Shown: positions 22,705 through 34,880, counted from the first letter of the stretch. The stretch: 64,000 nucleotides of DNA from Ligula intestinalis (GCA_036362985.1 JAYGXS010000010.1:1154585-1218584), one strand, 5' to 3'. Notes: generated by a model not told the origin, from the sequence alone. A program made the numbers and translations.

Positions 22705-23472
22705 GTGAATAACAAGTACATGCTAATTAGTGAAAAAGTGGTGGTCCGAGTTCTCAAGGTGATGGGGGCGTGGGGGGAGTACGGATCGATTCCAGAAGAG
22801 AGCAGCGGTGGTTGGAGAACGCAAGAAGCAGATGCAGTGCAAAGGATCAACACTTGCAGGAGCGTAGCACGTGCGAAAGCTCCATCCTTCTGTTATACGG
22901 GACCAGAGGTATTGGTGGTTAAACGGGTGGGGCAAACCAAGGGAAAGTAAACAGGAGAGTGTATAAAAGTGAAAAAATAGTAGAGCTTATTAGTTAAATG
23001 AGCAAATATTTGCACGCAATAATTAAACTGAGAAAGACAAGTAATAGGAAACGATAAGTGCCCACTCCATATCCTTATGAAATTTGCAGACACTAACAAA
23101 AAGGCGAATGATGGTGTTGTAGGGAGGCGATTTAGGGCGGTAAAGCAGCAAGAGACCATCGGATTCAGCAGGAAGACCTATCACAAGAGGTTAAGTACAG
23201 TAGATTACATAGATGATGGAAGGTTGGAGACTGGGGATTTAACTAACACTTGGGAATGTTTATTTAGTTCATTGGCATGACCAGCTTGTATGTGTGTGGC
23301 AGAATTTGTAAGGGGGGCACTGGAGTCCAGCTGTGCATTCAACCAGGCACGTCTGACTCAAGATTTCCTTGCTTTGGGAGCCAAAGTGGATGGCGATATT
23401 GCCTTGATAATACTTGACTCGGGTGCGATATCAGCAGTTAGTTTGGCGTGGTCTCTTGAAATGGGACTCTGA
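22705..23472 (+). pseudogene. Possible LTR-retrotransposon gag-protease remnant
   Basis: In one frame, 23077-23280 and 23290-23472 are separated only by a TGA. The second part gives AFNQARLTQDFLALGAKVDG and DIALIILDSGAISAVS. LDSGA preceded by a hydrophobic stretch is the active-site pattern of retropepsin-type aspartic proteases. There is no neighbouring RT, RNase H or integrase. The upstream frame at 22705-22950 is unassigned. This could be chance; the call rests mainly on one motif. Confidence 0.3.
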
Positions 23473-23918
23473 CAAAGTTCTCTGCTGTTAGCACCGGAGG
23501 AAGGGGGGGCTTTGATCGCCTTTCAACCATGTTCTTAGCAATAACTCATGCAGGATACCAATTTTGTCGGCCAACGCTTTCTGCAAGATTAAGGACTTCT
23601 TGGATAGTATCGGTCTAACGTAAACTCTGCCAACTAGAGCTAAAAACACAGTCCAATAACCTTCTGGCTCAAACACATGACCACATGATACAATGCATTT
23701 AAGCAAAACACGAAATCATCTGAACCACGACCATTGGTGTTTCAGCTTTTCCTACATCATCCACGGCACCTTTACACGCTTACTTATTATTATTAAAAAC
23801 TGGATTTGTTTTAATGGCAGTAACAGATTACATTGGAAAGTATTATGCATTCTGTCAGACAAATAAGATAATAGAGAAGTAGAAGGCGCTGCGATCACCG
23901 GAATCCTCCTTTTACTTC

Positions 23919-23955
23919 TCTGAGCTTTCGGGCTCTTTCTAGAGTCCATCGTTAG
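23919..23955 (-). ncRNA. Degenerate PLE-type hammerhead motif
   Basis: On minus: CTAACGA (consensus CTGANGA with the core G changed to A), a helix-II-like ACTCT...AGAG, then CGAAAGCTC. It lies 3' of the PLE nuclease frame at 24605-24015, on the same strand, where PLE terminal repeats carry hammerheads. The core substitution predicts loss of activity. Confidence 0.5.
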
Positions 23956-24014
23956 ACATAAAGGCGTAAACGAAAGACAAGCAACATTTATAGGACGCAA
24001 GGGCCAATCTACCG

Positions 24015-24605
24015 TTATGGGGGAGGGGGGAACCGTAAACTAACAGTGCCATCAATCCGGAGATGCCTGCACAGCGCGATGTATGCCGGCGCTAGATCGA
24101 TAAATCGATTGACTGAGTTCCCATCCGAGACCCAGGCTTCAATCAATTCGCGGCCTGTTTTGTTGCCGGCGTGCGCGATTACCCTCGCAGCTGCGAAATT
24201 AATCTTGTGACCGGTCTCGTAGGTATGGGCGGCCACTTGCGACGATGCGTTACCCCGTTGTACCGCCCGCTTATGTTCGCGTATGCGTGAACCAAGCATA
24301 CGTCCTGTCTGTCCTGTGCAGTTTTGGGGAAAATTTAGACATGGTATGCGATACATGACGCCCGACTGCTCACTGGGATTTAAACGGTCCCTGATTCGCA
24401 CAATCCGGCTGCGCATGGTAGCCTTGGGACGGTGTGCAATTCCGACGCCTAGTCCCGCAGCAATACGTTCGGTCGCTTCCGATACATCCTTGATGTATAA
24501 CAACGCATGCCATATCGTACGGGTTGGTCCTGGTTGGGTCCTCGGAGGGCGAGCACGTAGGCATCGGCTTATGAAGGCCTTCGGATAGCCACTCTGCATG
24601 TGCAT
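24015..24605 (-). CDS. PLE GIY-YIG endonuclease ORF (uninterrupted)
   Basis: The 196-codon minus-strand frame has YIKDVSEATERIAAGLGVG, HRPKATMRSRIVR, SGVMYRIPC, NCTGQTGRMLGSRIREHK, SSQVAAHTYETGHKINF and GRELIEAWVSDGNSVNRFID. This is the C-terminal module of a PLE polyprotein: linker, GIY-YIG strand pair (YIG read as CTG) and the conserved Glu in RELIEAW. It starts abruptly where the RT should be, so it is 5'-truncated. The single lesion-free frame suggests moderate age. Confidence 0.78.
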   Translation of the reverse strand: MHMQSGYPKAFISRCLRARPPRTQPGPTRTIWHALLYIKDVSEATERIAAGLGVGIAHRPKATMRSRIVRIRDRLNPSEQSGVMYRIPCLNFPQNCTGQTGRMLGSRIREHKRAVQRGNASSQVAAHTYETGHKINFAAARVIAHAGNKTGRELIEAWVSDGNSVNRFIDLAPAYIALCRHLRIDGTVSLRFPPPP

Positions 24606-24609
24606 ATCG

Positions 24610-26290
24610 CACTATAATAGAACATGCAAGAAGAGCAGGAAATTCTTAGTCATATCTGTTCGCAAAAGGATAAATTTTGTTTTGCGTCTTTGAAATTGAG
24701 GTTAGTGTTATAATGAGATATCGCATTATTTTGGAAAGAGAAGAGCGAAATAAATTTCAAAAATTATATTTTGCAAAGCTTATAAGTTTTGTGCCAAAAA
24801 TGAGTAATTACTTTTAAGGCTGTTACTTGCTATACCCCAATTAAAAAGTTAGATTGTATATTGCAAGCCACTAATGCGAATGAAGGCTTTATTAGTATAT
24901 AGTAAGTAAATCGCTTGTACAGTCAATATAAAGTTGACGACAGTATACATAACACACACTTGAGTGAGTTTTCACCGGACATTGCGATATAGTTTGCTCA
25001 AAAATCGTTGTTGCTTTCAATGTCACTCTGTTCTGCATTTGATATTGTAGAACTGAGTCCTGAAGTAACCAAGTATACTAAAAACTGTTCCGATTTAAAT
25101 AGAAAGGTAAGCTCTTTCATTAACAACGGAAGATTTGTCCATAATTTTTAGGGGAATCAATAAAGTGACCAAAATTTCCCACTCTGATCTTCACTCAATC
25201 TTCAAAATAAGTTTTAGGAAACATAATCCACAGGCCAAAATGTCCCATTTTGATCTTGACTTTATCATCAAAAATATAAAGTACGCAGACATCTGACGCC
25301 AAATTATATGAGTAAAGTTGGTTTTCAAGAGGTAACTTGTTGTAGAAAGTTTTTTTAAAAAAGTGTAGGCATATTCATTCATAACGTTTGTTGTGGACCT
25401 TAATATCCCTCGGCAATGACTTGACATGTTTGGGTGGTTCCAAATCCATGACACACAGAGAGAGCTGCATAGGGAAAAGTGTTTAAAAGCTCGTTATTTA
25501 AATAAATGCTTTTAAGATGCATGTTATTTAGAAGGTTTTGGTAAGCATGTAGAATATAATAATTATTAATGGTCAATCGACTGAAGCCAGTGAAAATCTT
25601 AAAGTCTTAAGTAGCATTTCAAGGAAGATCAAGCCTCTTCTCAATCTAAATCTCAAAATAATTGCAAAAAATATGGCGGAAGACAATTACTCTAGTTGTA
25701 CAAAAATGGTACGTTTGCCATTGTACCTGAGAATTCCATTTAAATTTATTAGATACTGAATGGCATGTCTGCGCATGAGCTTAAGAAATATATTACTCCT
25801 GTGATCTCCCAATGGGGTATATCGAGCGAAAACGTGGTTGCCTTAGTCCATCGTAACTCAAGCGATACATGAACGAAAGAAAAAGCTAGCAATACTCTTG
25901 AAAACGTGTTAGAATACATACTCGAAATTTGGGCTGCTCGGTAGCAGTTGAACATTACATTGCACGTAATATGGAAGCATATAGTTCAGTATGTATCTGA
26001 AAACTTCACAAAAGGATTATTTTCCAACGTAACCTTATCTGTGCTGCTATATTCACTCAGTGGTTTTGCATGAATAGACGCGTAAGACCTAAGTTTACCT
26101 GGTACGGCCGATTTCCACATTTTTCGGAATTTTCAACTTTGCAAAAAGGTGAGGTTTCTATCATACTTTCTATTCCTTCATAAATCATAATATAGCCTAT
26201 TGTGAAGAACGACCTTTACTTTACTGCTGTAGGACTTTGAGGGCCGCAGCTTGGGCCGCGTTTGAGTAAGAGGGAGTTACTTGTAAAAAT
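24610..26290. other. AT-rich, no recognisable feature
   Basis: About 1.7 kb of AT-rich sequence with many stops in all frames. I saw no exon-like block, repeat copy or structured RNA. Confidence 0.45.
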
Positions 26291-26299
26291 AGTTGGGGC

Positions 26300-26872
26300 G
26301 AAAGTAGCTTATGAAGCCCCACTCATATACCCCTACTACCAGAATTCTTTCATACAAAAACGGTGGTTATAGAGTTTTGTGGGGTGGGGAAATAGGATAG
26401 GCAGCGAAGAAAATGTTTAGAAGTAAGTGAAAAGTGAAAAAATTCATTTAATGTTGCGTCTCGCAGCCGCTGGGAGCGGGTTTTGCGCATGTAAATTGAA
26501 GGTGTGCGCGGCGCTTCGCGCCGCAGACCATACTAATCTAAGTCCAGAACGGTAAAGTGGACCACGGGTAAGCTGAAGTAGACGACCTCCTATCCACCAA
26601 TTTATTTTTTCCGGAAATCCAAAAAGTCTGCATTTTGATAATCGGGTTTTTCCGCAATAAGTTTAATGGTGATACAGATTAGGAAAATCTACAGATGTAA
26701 ATCAACAAAACGTTCAAATGCAGTAAAATAAAAATGCATTAAGCATTTATTAGAATCTATTCCACTGCGTGTCCCAACTCCCCGCCCAAAAATTCCCGAT
26801 AACCACCGTTTTTGTAGGAAAACATGCAAGTTGTAGGGTTGTAATGAGTGGGGCTACATAAGCTACTATTGC
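26300..26872. mobile_element. Candidate foldback/MITE with ~100-bp inverted ends
   Basis: The left end (GTAGCTTATGAAGCCCCACTC, ACAAAAACGGTGGTTAT) is matched by the reverse complement of the right end (GTAGCTTATGTAGCCCCACTC, ACAAAAACGGTGGTTAT). Arms are about 100 bases, the spacer about 370. No transposase frame is inside. The internal GC hairpin at 26508-26524 is a separate 7-bp stem. Confidence 0.65.
26508..26524. other. Perfect GC hairpin
   Basis: GCGGCGC-TTC-GCGCCGC, a perfect 7-bp stem with a three-base loop, inside the inverted-repeat element. Confidence 0.7.
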
Positions 26873-26904
26873 TATCACTGGATTTCATGCAGTAACTAAG
26901 CTAC

Positions 26905-27090
26905 TGTAAGTAAGTTAAACCCTAGCAACTGCAATCTTCAGGCCTACTCCTCACTCTAACTGGATTGATTGTACAGTCCCTTCGCAAGCTTTTCTATCGC
27001 ATCGTTGCCCTTTTTACTGTTTACCAATTCTTTATCTTTTCCGCTCTTATTTTTACCTAACTCGTTATTCTTCTACCTGTCTGTGTGCTT
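26905..27090 (+). repeat. Short R1 start joined to the 11066-type repeat
   Basis: AAGTAAGTTAAACCCTAGC and TGCAATCTTCAGGCC are the R1 5' landmark. From about 26945 the sequence switches to the repeat seen on minus at 11066-11230 (TGTACAGTCCCTTCG, TTACTGTTTACC). Confidence 0.45.
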
Positions 27091-27292
27091 GTGGTGACTA
27101 ACAACTCCCTCCGATGTTTCATCCGGAGACCTATGCAGGTGAATGACTCCTCCAGGTGTGTATGCAATCATCCACGTCCTCGGCCGCTACAAAGTCACTG
27201 GTGAGGGGGAAGGGGAGTTTGGGTGGAGCCAAGAGGTCGCGGAACCGACAGGGGTTGAATGGAGGACTTCCGGGGGGCAGCGACGGTGAATA

Positions 27293-27440
27293 GTTCAGTA
27301 TATTTCAGTATATTGAGGGTATTAGGCAATGCCTTTGAAGACCCTATTGAAAACAGTAGGCCTAAAATATTCAACATAAAATATATTACTATAAAATAGT
27401 GAGTAACGTACATGTAGGTACACATTTTAGGTGTAGGTAT
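27293..27440 (-). mobile_element. CR1-type 3' end fragment
   Basis: Read on minus, it ends in the same tail as the element at 12555-14645 (ACCCTCAATATACTGAAATA). Upstream similarity to 3600-3740 (TTTTCAATAGGGTCTT, ACTATTTTATAG) supports a severely 5'-truncated copy. Another such tail lies at about 48745-48835. Confidence 0.5.
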
Positions 27441-27759
27441 GACCAATGTGTCAGTGAGAGCACTCGATGCTTTCTTGTATGCATAATATATCCAACATAA
27501 AATACGTTACTATAAAATAGTAAGTAACATATACATGTGTACAAGTTTTATCTAGTGTGAACGGGGTAACACTGGCCTGGGCGCTAACTGGGGTGTGAGT
27601 ATTGGATTATGCTTCCCCTGGCACCGGCGTCTAAATGGCGATTATTGCTCTGTCAGCCAGATAAGTTTGGCGCAAGTATTTTCTGGGAGGTGATTTTCCC
27701 TTTAAAAAAGTTGCATGAGTGGAGCATAACATTGCTAATACAAGCGAACATGCGAGTCC

Positions 27760-27845
27760 CAGGAATTTATCGAGAACAAGAAACTTCGGTCCATAGGACA
27801 AGACTTTTATTCCCCTGACTTCAGACGCGGATTCTTCATAAACAG
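27760..27845 (-). repeat. Degenerate PLE terminal-repeat fragment
   Basis: ACTTTTATTCCCCTGACTTC and GACGCGGATTCTTCAT resemble the PLE terminal repeats with ribozymes (for example 55225-55335), but the GTTTCGG and CATCGTCAG core strings are lost. Confidence 0.4.
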
Positions 27846-27857
27846 AACGTATTACGA

Positions 27858-28260
27858 AGGTTTAACCCTTACGGCTGCCATCTTCCAGGCCCGGTTCCTT
27901 AGGAGCTGAGGGAAGTCTTGGAAAGCCAGAGCAGTGAGAACAATATAGTGTTTACAGAATGAGTTGGAAAATAGTTCATAAGAAGGTTGACTCGGTCTGG
28001 CGTGCCTTCGAACGTGACAGCCATGTGAGAGAGCAGCGGCGTGGCGTCCGCCCCGCGCGGGGACAAAATGCCAAGAGAGTTCTAGCGTCAGTGATCGGGG
28101 GCGACAGCCGAATCTTGTCTCTGTCTCGCGGCCTTGATGGTGATTGGCTGGACCGCACGCAGGTGGACACCGGTGTGGGTGGGGAGTGTCTCAGGCGCCA
28201 GTTTGCGTCTGGTCGGAGGCAAGCCGAAAAGTTCATTCATGCAAGGGACTGCTCCGAGTG
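27858..28260 (+). repeat. R1 LTR-like repeat copy
   Basis: GTTTAACCCTTACGGCTGCC, TTCCTTAGGAGCTGAGG, AAGTCTTGGAAAG-CCAGAGCAG and later GGTGATTGGCTGGACCGC follow the R1 order. The overlapping frames here are not supported as genes. Confidence 0.45.
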
Positions 28261-28429
28261 ACCTTGTCTGTGACGTCAAAAGTTAGGTGGGCGTCGGGCA
28301 GAAAGGACCACTACATGTACAGGAAGTTGCAATACTTAGATTACTGCAAACGTATAGCGAGAATTAACCACAATTCCCCTCTTGTATTTTGATTAGTTGA
28401 TTAGAGTCGTGCAGGCCCTGACTTACTGC

Positions 28430-28875
28430 GTGATGGTGATGATTGCTCGGCCAGCTGGTTCCCCGATATTAGCGTAGAATGACGCGGTGGCCTCTGCGTT
28501 CCCCAAGTGGCGACTTGCTTTGGCCACATTTAGCCCCGAATATTGACTGGGGAGGTCGCTGTACTCGTTTATGGACTGGAGTCCCCGAAGTATGATTCAA
28601 GTAGTTCTCGGCTCTCACGATTATCACCTTTTGCGAGAATTTTGACCTCAAGAAAATTTGAATGTGTGGCCGGGTCTCGTCGGATGAGCCGCGACTTGAG
28701 AATTGGCATCATTTCGCCGCACTGCTGCCACGTGTTCAGCCATTCGCGTCTTGCGAAGTCTGCGTCGGCAAATATATATTCGCCGCTGAGGCTCAATTTG
28801 GCCAAAACTAGTCGCTACTTGGAGAAAGCACAGGCCACCTCGGCATCTTACGTCAGCACCAGATGCTTGAGTCAT
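28430..28875 (-). pseudogene. PLE GIY-YIG C-terminal fragment with frameshift
   Basis: On minus, one frame gives RMAEHVAAVRRNDANSQVAA and GHTFKF (about 28755-28650). The next frame continues with LEVKILAKGDNRESRELLES (about 28650-28595), so a frameshift lies near 28650. The tail to about 28430 matches the conserved PLE C-terminus (AEATAS-like, AIITI-like). Catalytic Glu of SRELLES is kept. The RT is absent. Confidence 0.7.
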
Positions 28876-28879
28876 GACG

Positions 28880-30600
28880 CCGCAAATCGCAGTCTACAAA
28901 CCCAGTGCAATGGTCGCTGCCCCCTCCACATTCAGCACTGATGCTATGTTCAGGCAGAGTTTTTTTAGCCAAGCGGGGAGCGTGGGGACGATCGCTGCTC
29001 CCAGCGAACCCAGCCGCCGAGTAATTATCACATCAAGAGTCAGTAGTGTTGACAAAACTATGGCAATCAATAACTCGGATGCGAACGTGCAAGCCAGTGT
29101 AGCGACCCCTTATTCTTACTCATGTTTTCCTCGGACACCGCGAAAACAAGCCATGTCTGGCGTAGACACCACGCGGACGCAAGACACGACAGTCAAAGCC
29201 TCCACTCAAGGTCGAGACTTGTCTGGCCTCATTAGCCAATCACTTCTCAAGGTGAGACCAGTGCACAAGATGCGGGGGAGTTGTTTACGCTCAGTCCATC
29301 CCAGAGCCGACAACTCACTGTTCGGTTGCAGACCTCTGGACTCCGGCCCATTCATGGCTGGACAGCACTTGTCTGAGAGTCACTTACCTATTGCTTACAT
29401 TCTACGCTTGTTCCTACCTTAGTAAATTCTCCCTGACACTATGGCCTTCCACACCTTATTCTAATTAACTAGCTTATACCTGTTGGGATAAGTTCAATCG
29501 CCTATTATCTACTCGGACCACATCGTATCCTACACCAGTACCGCCCCAATTACGGTTGCTGATTATGGTAGTTATGTGTTTTGATAGCGACTGTCGCGGC
29601 GGGTTCAGTCATAGAGACACCATAGCCTTCATGATCCTCAGCCCCAATCGCCAGATGAAAGAATTTGGCAGCCGGGTGGGGGAGACCGGAGGCACATGTT
29701 TGGCGCCGCAAAGGCGGCGTCCAGAGGGAGAGTTTGGAAGCGAGAGTACGCTTGAGTCGACCTTGAAGGTTATTGGCCGGTTTTGACAATCGTGATTGGT
29801 CGATAACCTCCAATGACAATCTCTAACAGCAGGCTTGAGTTAAAATCCGCAACGTTGCCTCTCCGTTTCACATGACAACGGAAAGTACTTTTAACACTAG
29901 TTATTATCCTAAGGCGAATATTAGTCCCGGCCCTAAATACTCTACCGTAAATCGAAACCCACCCTGAGGTCCGACCTACATCTGACCTCAGTCGATAACG
30001 CTCCCAGAAGCAAGTTAACAATCCCAGCTAGCCAACTGAGAAAAGTCAGAAAAAACCCAGACGATTAACCGACTTGCGTAGTACTGCAGAACACAAACTC
30101 GCTGCAAGCAAGCAAATATCTAAAAGGATCTCGAAAACTTCTCACGTGGCAAGGTGAATAAAAAAGTAAGAACAGGAGTTCTCATGGAAGAGCTAGTCAG
30201 AACACTTGGTTAATTTATGTGCGTTCCAGGAGAGAGAGAAAAAAAACGAAGTTGAAATTCTTTGATTTAATTCAGCGATAGAGATCGACTCACTGACGCT
30301 GAATACTCGCAGATTGACTTAATGAGGGAGACTCTGTGATTGGAAAACTAACTTACTTCTGCCTTGTATAACGTGTTAGAATTAGCTGCTCAAGACAAAC
30401 TGTAGGTTTAATACTCGTCAGACGAGTAAAACATATAGAAGAATGGAGAACCAGAAAGGACAAACTTCTACCCGATTAAATTCAGACTCCTGATTGGTCA
30501 AGAGACAGCTAAATGTTGCAATCAGACGGCAGCATTGCAGGTTAGCAGCATCACGTGACCGGAGTATGTAGTCGACCTCAAACCTATACTTTTTTTCTTT
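28880..30600. other. No recognisable gene
   Basis: The long plus frame at 28874-29422 (182 codons) is Ser/Thr/Ala-rich with no motif I recognise, and I regard it as chance. The patch at 29640-29790 weakly resembles the 3' part of R1 (GAGTCGACCTTGAAGGTTAT). The remainder shows nothing. Confidence 0.35.
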
Positions 30601-30627
30601 TTAGATAATTAATAAAGCAGAACCCTT

Positions 30628-30745
30628 GACTTCTAAACAGCAGATCGTGAGTGCAAGCCTCGAATGATGGAACACCTGGGATGGGGTATGACCGGTTGAT
30701 GACGGCGAGAAAGCCAGAAATGGCCATTCTGGTCCCACTGTGTTG
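30628..30745 (+). repeat. tRNA-like SINE fragment, copy 1
   Basis: GGATGGGGTATGACCGG, TTGATGACGGCGAGAAAGCC and AGAAATGGCCATTCTGGTC align with 63655-63745. The B-box region is degenerate (GAGTGCAAGCCTCG). CCAGAAATGG/CCATTCTGG forms a strong hairpin. Confidence 0.55.
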
Positions 30746-30749
30746 TGTA

Positions 30750-32050
30750 GCCGGACAGCAAGGTTAGCAGCAGCCGAATATCACGCAACATGTCGACATT
30801 TGCGAAAGATTGATAGTCCTTCGCTAATCGGCATTGACCCAAGTTGTGATACTGATTATCGTTTAGTCTACTCAGAAGTCATGATAGGATGCAGGATTTT
30901 TTTTAACGAGCTTTGTTCTGACCACTAACAAAACGTATATGCTGTAAAAAGTAACTACTTGAATAGTTACCTTTTTATCATTTATTTTGACTGCCTTTAT
31001 AAATCACCTGTGCTTAGTGTTATGGCGTATCACCTTGGCCACGTGTGCTGCGTTGTTGGCATGGCAGGCACTGGGCCGTGGTTTCTGGTCGCGAACACGT
31101 ACGGCAAAATAACAGGGCAGTATATCCACATGCCTTTTTATGAAGTTGAAATCTGACACCTAGGTCTCCGGTAGTCAAACACACATGGAAGTGCATTTAT
31201 CGCCAGTTTGACATCAGCAAACGACGATGTGTACGGTGTACTTGACTTCTATGTCCCCAGAATCGGAGTTATCCCGTCATTTATCAGCCTTCCGAGCGAC
31301 GGCTTTTAGTTCATCATGATAAATTTAAGCGCGTCAACTTGTTTGTAGTGAAGAGTATGCACTGGCAGTCGACCTATTTGTGTATTTCCTCAGCCAGACA
31401 CCACTCGATTCAGTTTCAGGGAACGCTCTTGAACTCCGTATTGGTAACAAGATGATTGAAAATATATGGATACGAAGAAAAATTTAATAAGGTACTTCAA
31501 TTACTTGCTTGCAGATGACAACACAACAGTTGTTGGGTAGTATAAATAGTAATAAATAATAACTACTTCTTCATCACGAGTAGTATAATACAATATCGGT
31601 GTATTTCCATCACATCCACCACTCGTTTGATTATGCCGTATACCAACTGATGCCACGAGGGCACAGTGGTTCACAAAGCTAAACGGATCGTCTGCACTTG
31701 CTGCAGATATGATCCACCCTCCAGAAAACAACAGACAGGACTTCACACAAAGGAAGTGGATGCCTCGAACCTCACATACCTGAGAGTGCTATTGAGGCCA
31801 CACAGGGTAAAAAGCCAAAGAGCACGCCTCCCAGTTACGTGTGCAGTAACGAGTTCGCAGCTGCTGTTGGTAATATGGGAGGGATTCGTGTGTCATGCAT
31901 GCACTAGCGAGGCAATGCGTTCTTGTAGAGTTTAATAGGTCGGGTAGGTACACCCGGTGACTGAATGTGCGAGGATAATTGCTGTCTCTGCTGCTGGTTC
32001 ATCGGTTTCTCTTCCTTTGAGTCGCAAATTATTGACCAGTACGGTGCGTG
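30750..32050. other. No recognisable gene
   Basis: No coding or repeat signature was found. Short frames here have no recognisable motifs. Confidence 0.4.
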
Positions 32051-32052
32051 GT

Positions 32053-32392
32053 GGCAGTCGGGAGCATACCTAGGGAGATGGCTGTGTCAAGTGTGCGCGT
32101 GCTGGGTGTTTATCGCGCCAGCCACCTACACCCTCCCTCATCCCCGGTCTTATTGACTGTGTCTTTACACCGGATACGGAAGTGGGAGTGGCGAGCGAGT
32201 GGGTAAATTCTGTGCTAGTCTGCCTACACTCCTGTTTTCTCTCGTGCCAGTTCTCTGCATTGCTCCCGCTTGCTGTCGCTTTCGTGTTGCTCGCCCAGCG
32301 CGCATCCGTGTCAGTTGCGGCTTGCTTCAGCGTTTGCTGCGGCTTGTTGGAGCGCGTGGTGCCCATCGTCGAAATCGATGGGAGAACTGTCG
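32053..32392 (+). repeat. Interspersed repeat of ~340 bp, copy 2
   Basis: This is the second copy of the block at 22084-22421, same orientation. It ends in GGGAGAACTGTCG followed by ATGATTCTGCC instead of a GT repeat. Confidence 0.65.
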
Positions 32393-32609
32393 ATGATTCT
32401 GCCAGCGTTCATGCGCTGGTAGAGGGGAATTTTGCAGTGATGGAAAGAGGGGATACTTAACTTATACGATACTGTTTTCAGGGAATAGTGAACAATAAGA
32501 AAGGCCACAAGGTGGATAAAAGTACCATTCAAATTGTCCTGAATCTGTAGCACACAAGCGACGCTGAGATTGTCATGCGCTATTGCCTCCTTCGAATTAA
32601 CATCTGAGA

Positions 32610-32770
32610 GTTATTAATAAAAACAATGCTACTCACTATCTGGCAATACTAATTTAATAGTGATAATTTCACGCTTGCCTGTACAGATATATATGTGACG
32701 CACCGGCATGTGATCAGTAGGATTTTCAAAGGCACTGCCTATGATCATCACAAAATAAACTGAAACCTAA
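32610..32770 (+). mobile_element. CR1-type 3' UTR fragment
   Basis: AACAATGCTACTCACTATC, TTTAATAGTGATAATTTCACG, GACGCACCGGCATG and TTTTCAAAGGC match 40400-40560, which follows a recognisable CR1-type C-terminus. This piece has no coding part. Confidence 0.5.
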
Positions 32771-32774
32771 CTCC

Positions 32775-33495
32775 CTCGCATGAAATCGAAGCTGAGGTTG
32801 GCATGCACCAGTGCCATTGTCACTTTAAAACAATTAGTACAGCACAGTAAACGTGACGATATTGTACAAGGTTAATTATTCTGGTACCTTGGCAGAGCAT
32901 TGTCGATATTGTGGGACATTCGGCTGCCCTGGAAGCGCAGGTGGCATAGTAGGCTCCTGCAGGGAGTGAATCTGCATGAGCAGTATGTTAAACACCCCGC
33001 ATCAGACATTTGACCAGCTCCGATGGTGGTCTGTTGCTAGCAATAGTAAACATAAACGGCTATTCATTTACTGTTAGTAACATGAGCGTTCGTAATTGGC
33101 ATGCTTTTTCAGGATAGCGTATTGTTGTTGCATGAGAAGCTTAACGCTTGCCAAATTTGTACTTAAATGAATTCACACAGGTGGAAAAAACAACATCCAC
33201 ACACTGCGACTGAAGAAACACTCGCGTGTAGTAACCTAACAGCGAGGCCGACGCATTCCTCTGAAAATTGAATAACGTTTCTGTTCCTCCACTCCTCCAT
33301 CTGGGCCCGGTGTCCTCTTCTTCTTTTTCTTCTTCTTCTTCGTCCTCCTCCTCTTCTCAAATTGGATGTGCCAAAAACGGCTAACAGCTAACATCGAGAT
33401 TTTTTGGGAAAGGTGATAATGCCATGACGTGGCACTTACGCCAATACCATGTTGCCATGTGTTTCATTCCGTTCGGATTGGCTCGCTTCTCGCCT
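32775..33495. other. No gene seen; short TTC/TCC tract
   Basis: A low-complexity CTTCTT/CCTCCTC tract lies at 33316-33358. Nothing else is recognised. Confidence 0.4.
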
Positions 33496-33499
33496 ACTT

Positions 33500-33670
33500 C
33501 TGCTTGAGGCTTCGGTATGACAACTCTAACTCGATGTGCCTGTTTATGCATTGTACGTATGAGTGCATAGCATCGAGAAATTCGCGGCGTTTGTTGCAGG
33601 TTTCGTCCCAGGCAAATTTGCGTCCAGTTTCTTATGCGTGCATGGTGACTTCAAACGAATGATATGGCCC
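33500..33670 (-). pseudogene. PLE GIY-YIG fragment
   Basis: On minus the sequence gives FAWDETCN...REFLDAMHSYVQCINR, matching FAWDKTCIGGV...REFLEAMHVDNSCINQ of the ORF at 11817-12212. It is short and decayed. Confidence 0.5.
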
Positions 33671-34059
33671 CTTTACCGCTCGTTGATGTTAGGCCCCTCA
33701 GACAACTGACCGACTAGTAATAGCAAACATAAACAACTACTCGCTTACTGTTAGTACTATCCACAATTTGTTTGTTTGTTCAGGGTAGAGTTTTTTTTTT
33801 GGATACGTGAAAACGGTGGTCTGATGGTGCTTTCTTCTTCTTGGGTTTCTTCTCCTTGACTCAGCCTTGACAATTCCACTCTCACTATAATTCCGATACC
33901 TTTGGAAAAGTAAATGGAACATTCGTGCAGACGTGGCTGAAATAGGGGGTACGGCCTTGCCGGCCTAAGCTTCAGAATGACTTATGGATTCTTGAAGGTG
34001 CCCATCGACCTGCTACTAAGGCGGTCCCTGAACTTAAACAGTTCACATAGGAACAGTTT

Positions 34060-34200
34060 CTGCTGCCTTAAATCTATTTCCCCTGAATTATAGACAAGAT
34101 AGAAGTGACCTTATAGCAACCTTTCAGTCACTAAGGGGCACTGATCCGGATGTCAGTTCGGAGGATTACTTTCAAACGGCCCCTCAGAAGACACGATTTC
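34060..34200 (+). pseudogene. CR1-type RT C-terminal fragment
   Basis: One frame reads NLFPLNYRQDRSDLIATFQS and LRGTDPDVSSEDYFQTA, aligning with NLFPLRYRQLRGDLILAFRV of the element at 12555-14645. About 45 codons remain. Confidence 0.6.
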
Positions 34201-34716
34201 CAGATTTAGAAGGAACTGGATCGCACAAACCATCGTTCATCTTTCTTTTCTTAAAGATTTGTTTGACAGTGGAAGTCCTCGCCAGAGTCTTTTGTGCATT
34301 CACCCACTGTGAGCGTGTGCGAGTGACGTCTGGCAATGCAAACTCTCAAATCCTCACCCAACACAATGACTACAAACATACTACTTGCTCAACCTCAATA
34401 GAACTTTTATTTACACTAAAGATGGAACAGACGAATATTTTATAATGGATATGCAGTGAAATTTTCGTACGCTGATACTCCGCAAACGCCTTACCTTGTG
34501 CATCAATCATGTATCCTAAATAGTTTTATGCATTTTTGCATAACAAAAGTGACCTGTAACAATTTTGGCAGATTTCTCTACGTTTTATGCATCCCTGTAC
34601 CGTTACGATGGGGTTTTTTAAGGTCTACTCTCATTTACTCTAAATATACTGTTTAATGCTGGCTGTATCTAGCTATCATTTTACGGAAATTTTAAGCATA
34701 GTATTACCGGTGAGAA

Positions 34717-34880
34717 CTTGAAAATAGAAATGCAAAATTTTAATGGATCCACAAAATTTCATGAGTGCTCGTCAGTTGCATCCACTCAGTGCGTTAAAGG
34801 TTCATGAACAAGAAAATTACGAAATTGAGTTTGTACAGAAATGCCATAGGTCATAATCACTAAGGCTAATTAAGGCTAAT
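34717..34880. repeat. PLE left terminal inverted repeat
   Basis: It reads CTTGAAAATAG, TTAATGGATCCACAAAATTTC, GAGTGCTCGTCAG and CACTCAGTGCGTTAAAGG, then CATAGGTCATAATCACTAAG. It is the reverse complement of 37211-37373 at about 93% by eye. Its minus strand carries CTGACGAGCACTCATGAAAT, a hammerhead-like CTGACGA...GAAA string. Confidence 0.85.

Noticed and set aside
28874..29422. 182-codon plus-strand frame
   Set aside because: No domain, no repeat copy and no codon-level signal. Length alone is not enough in a GC-moderate region.
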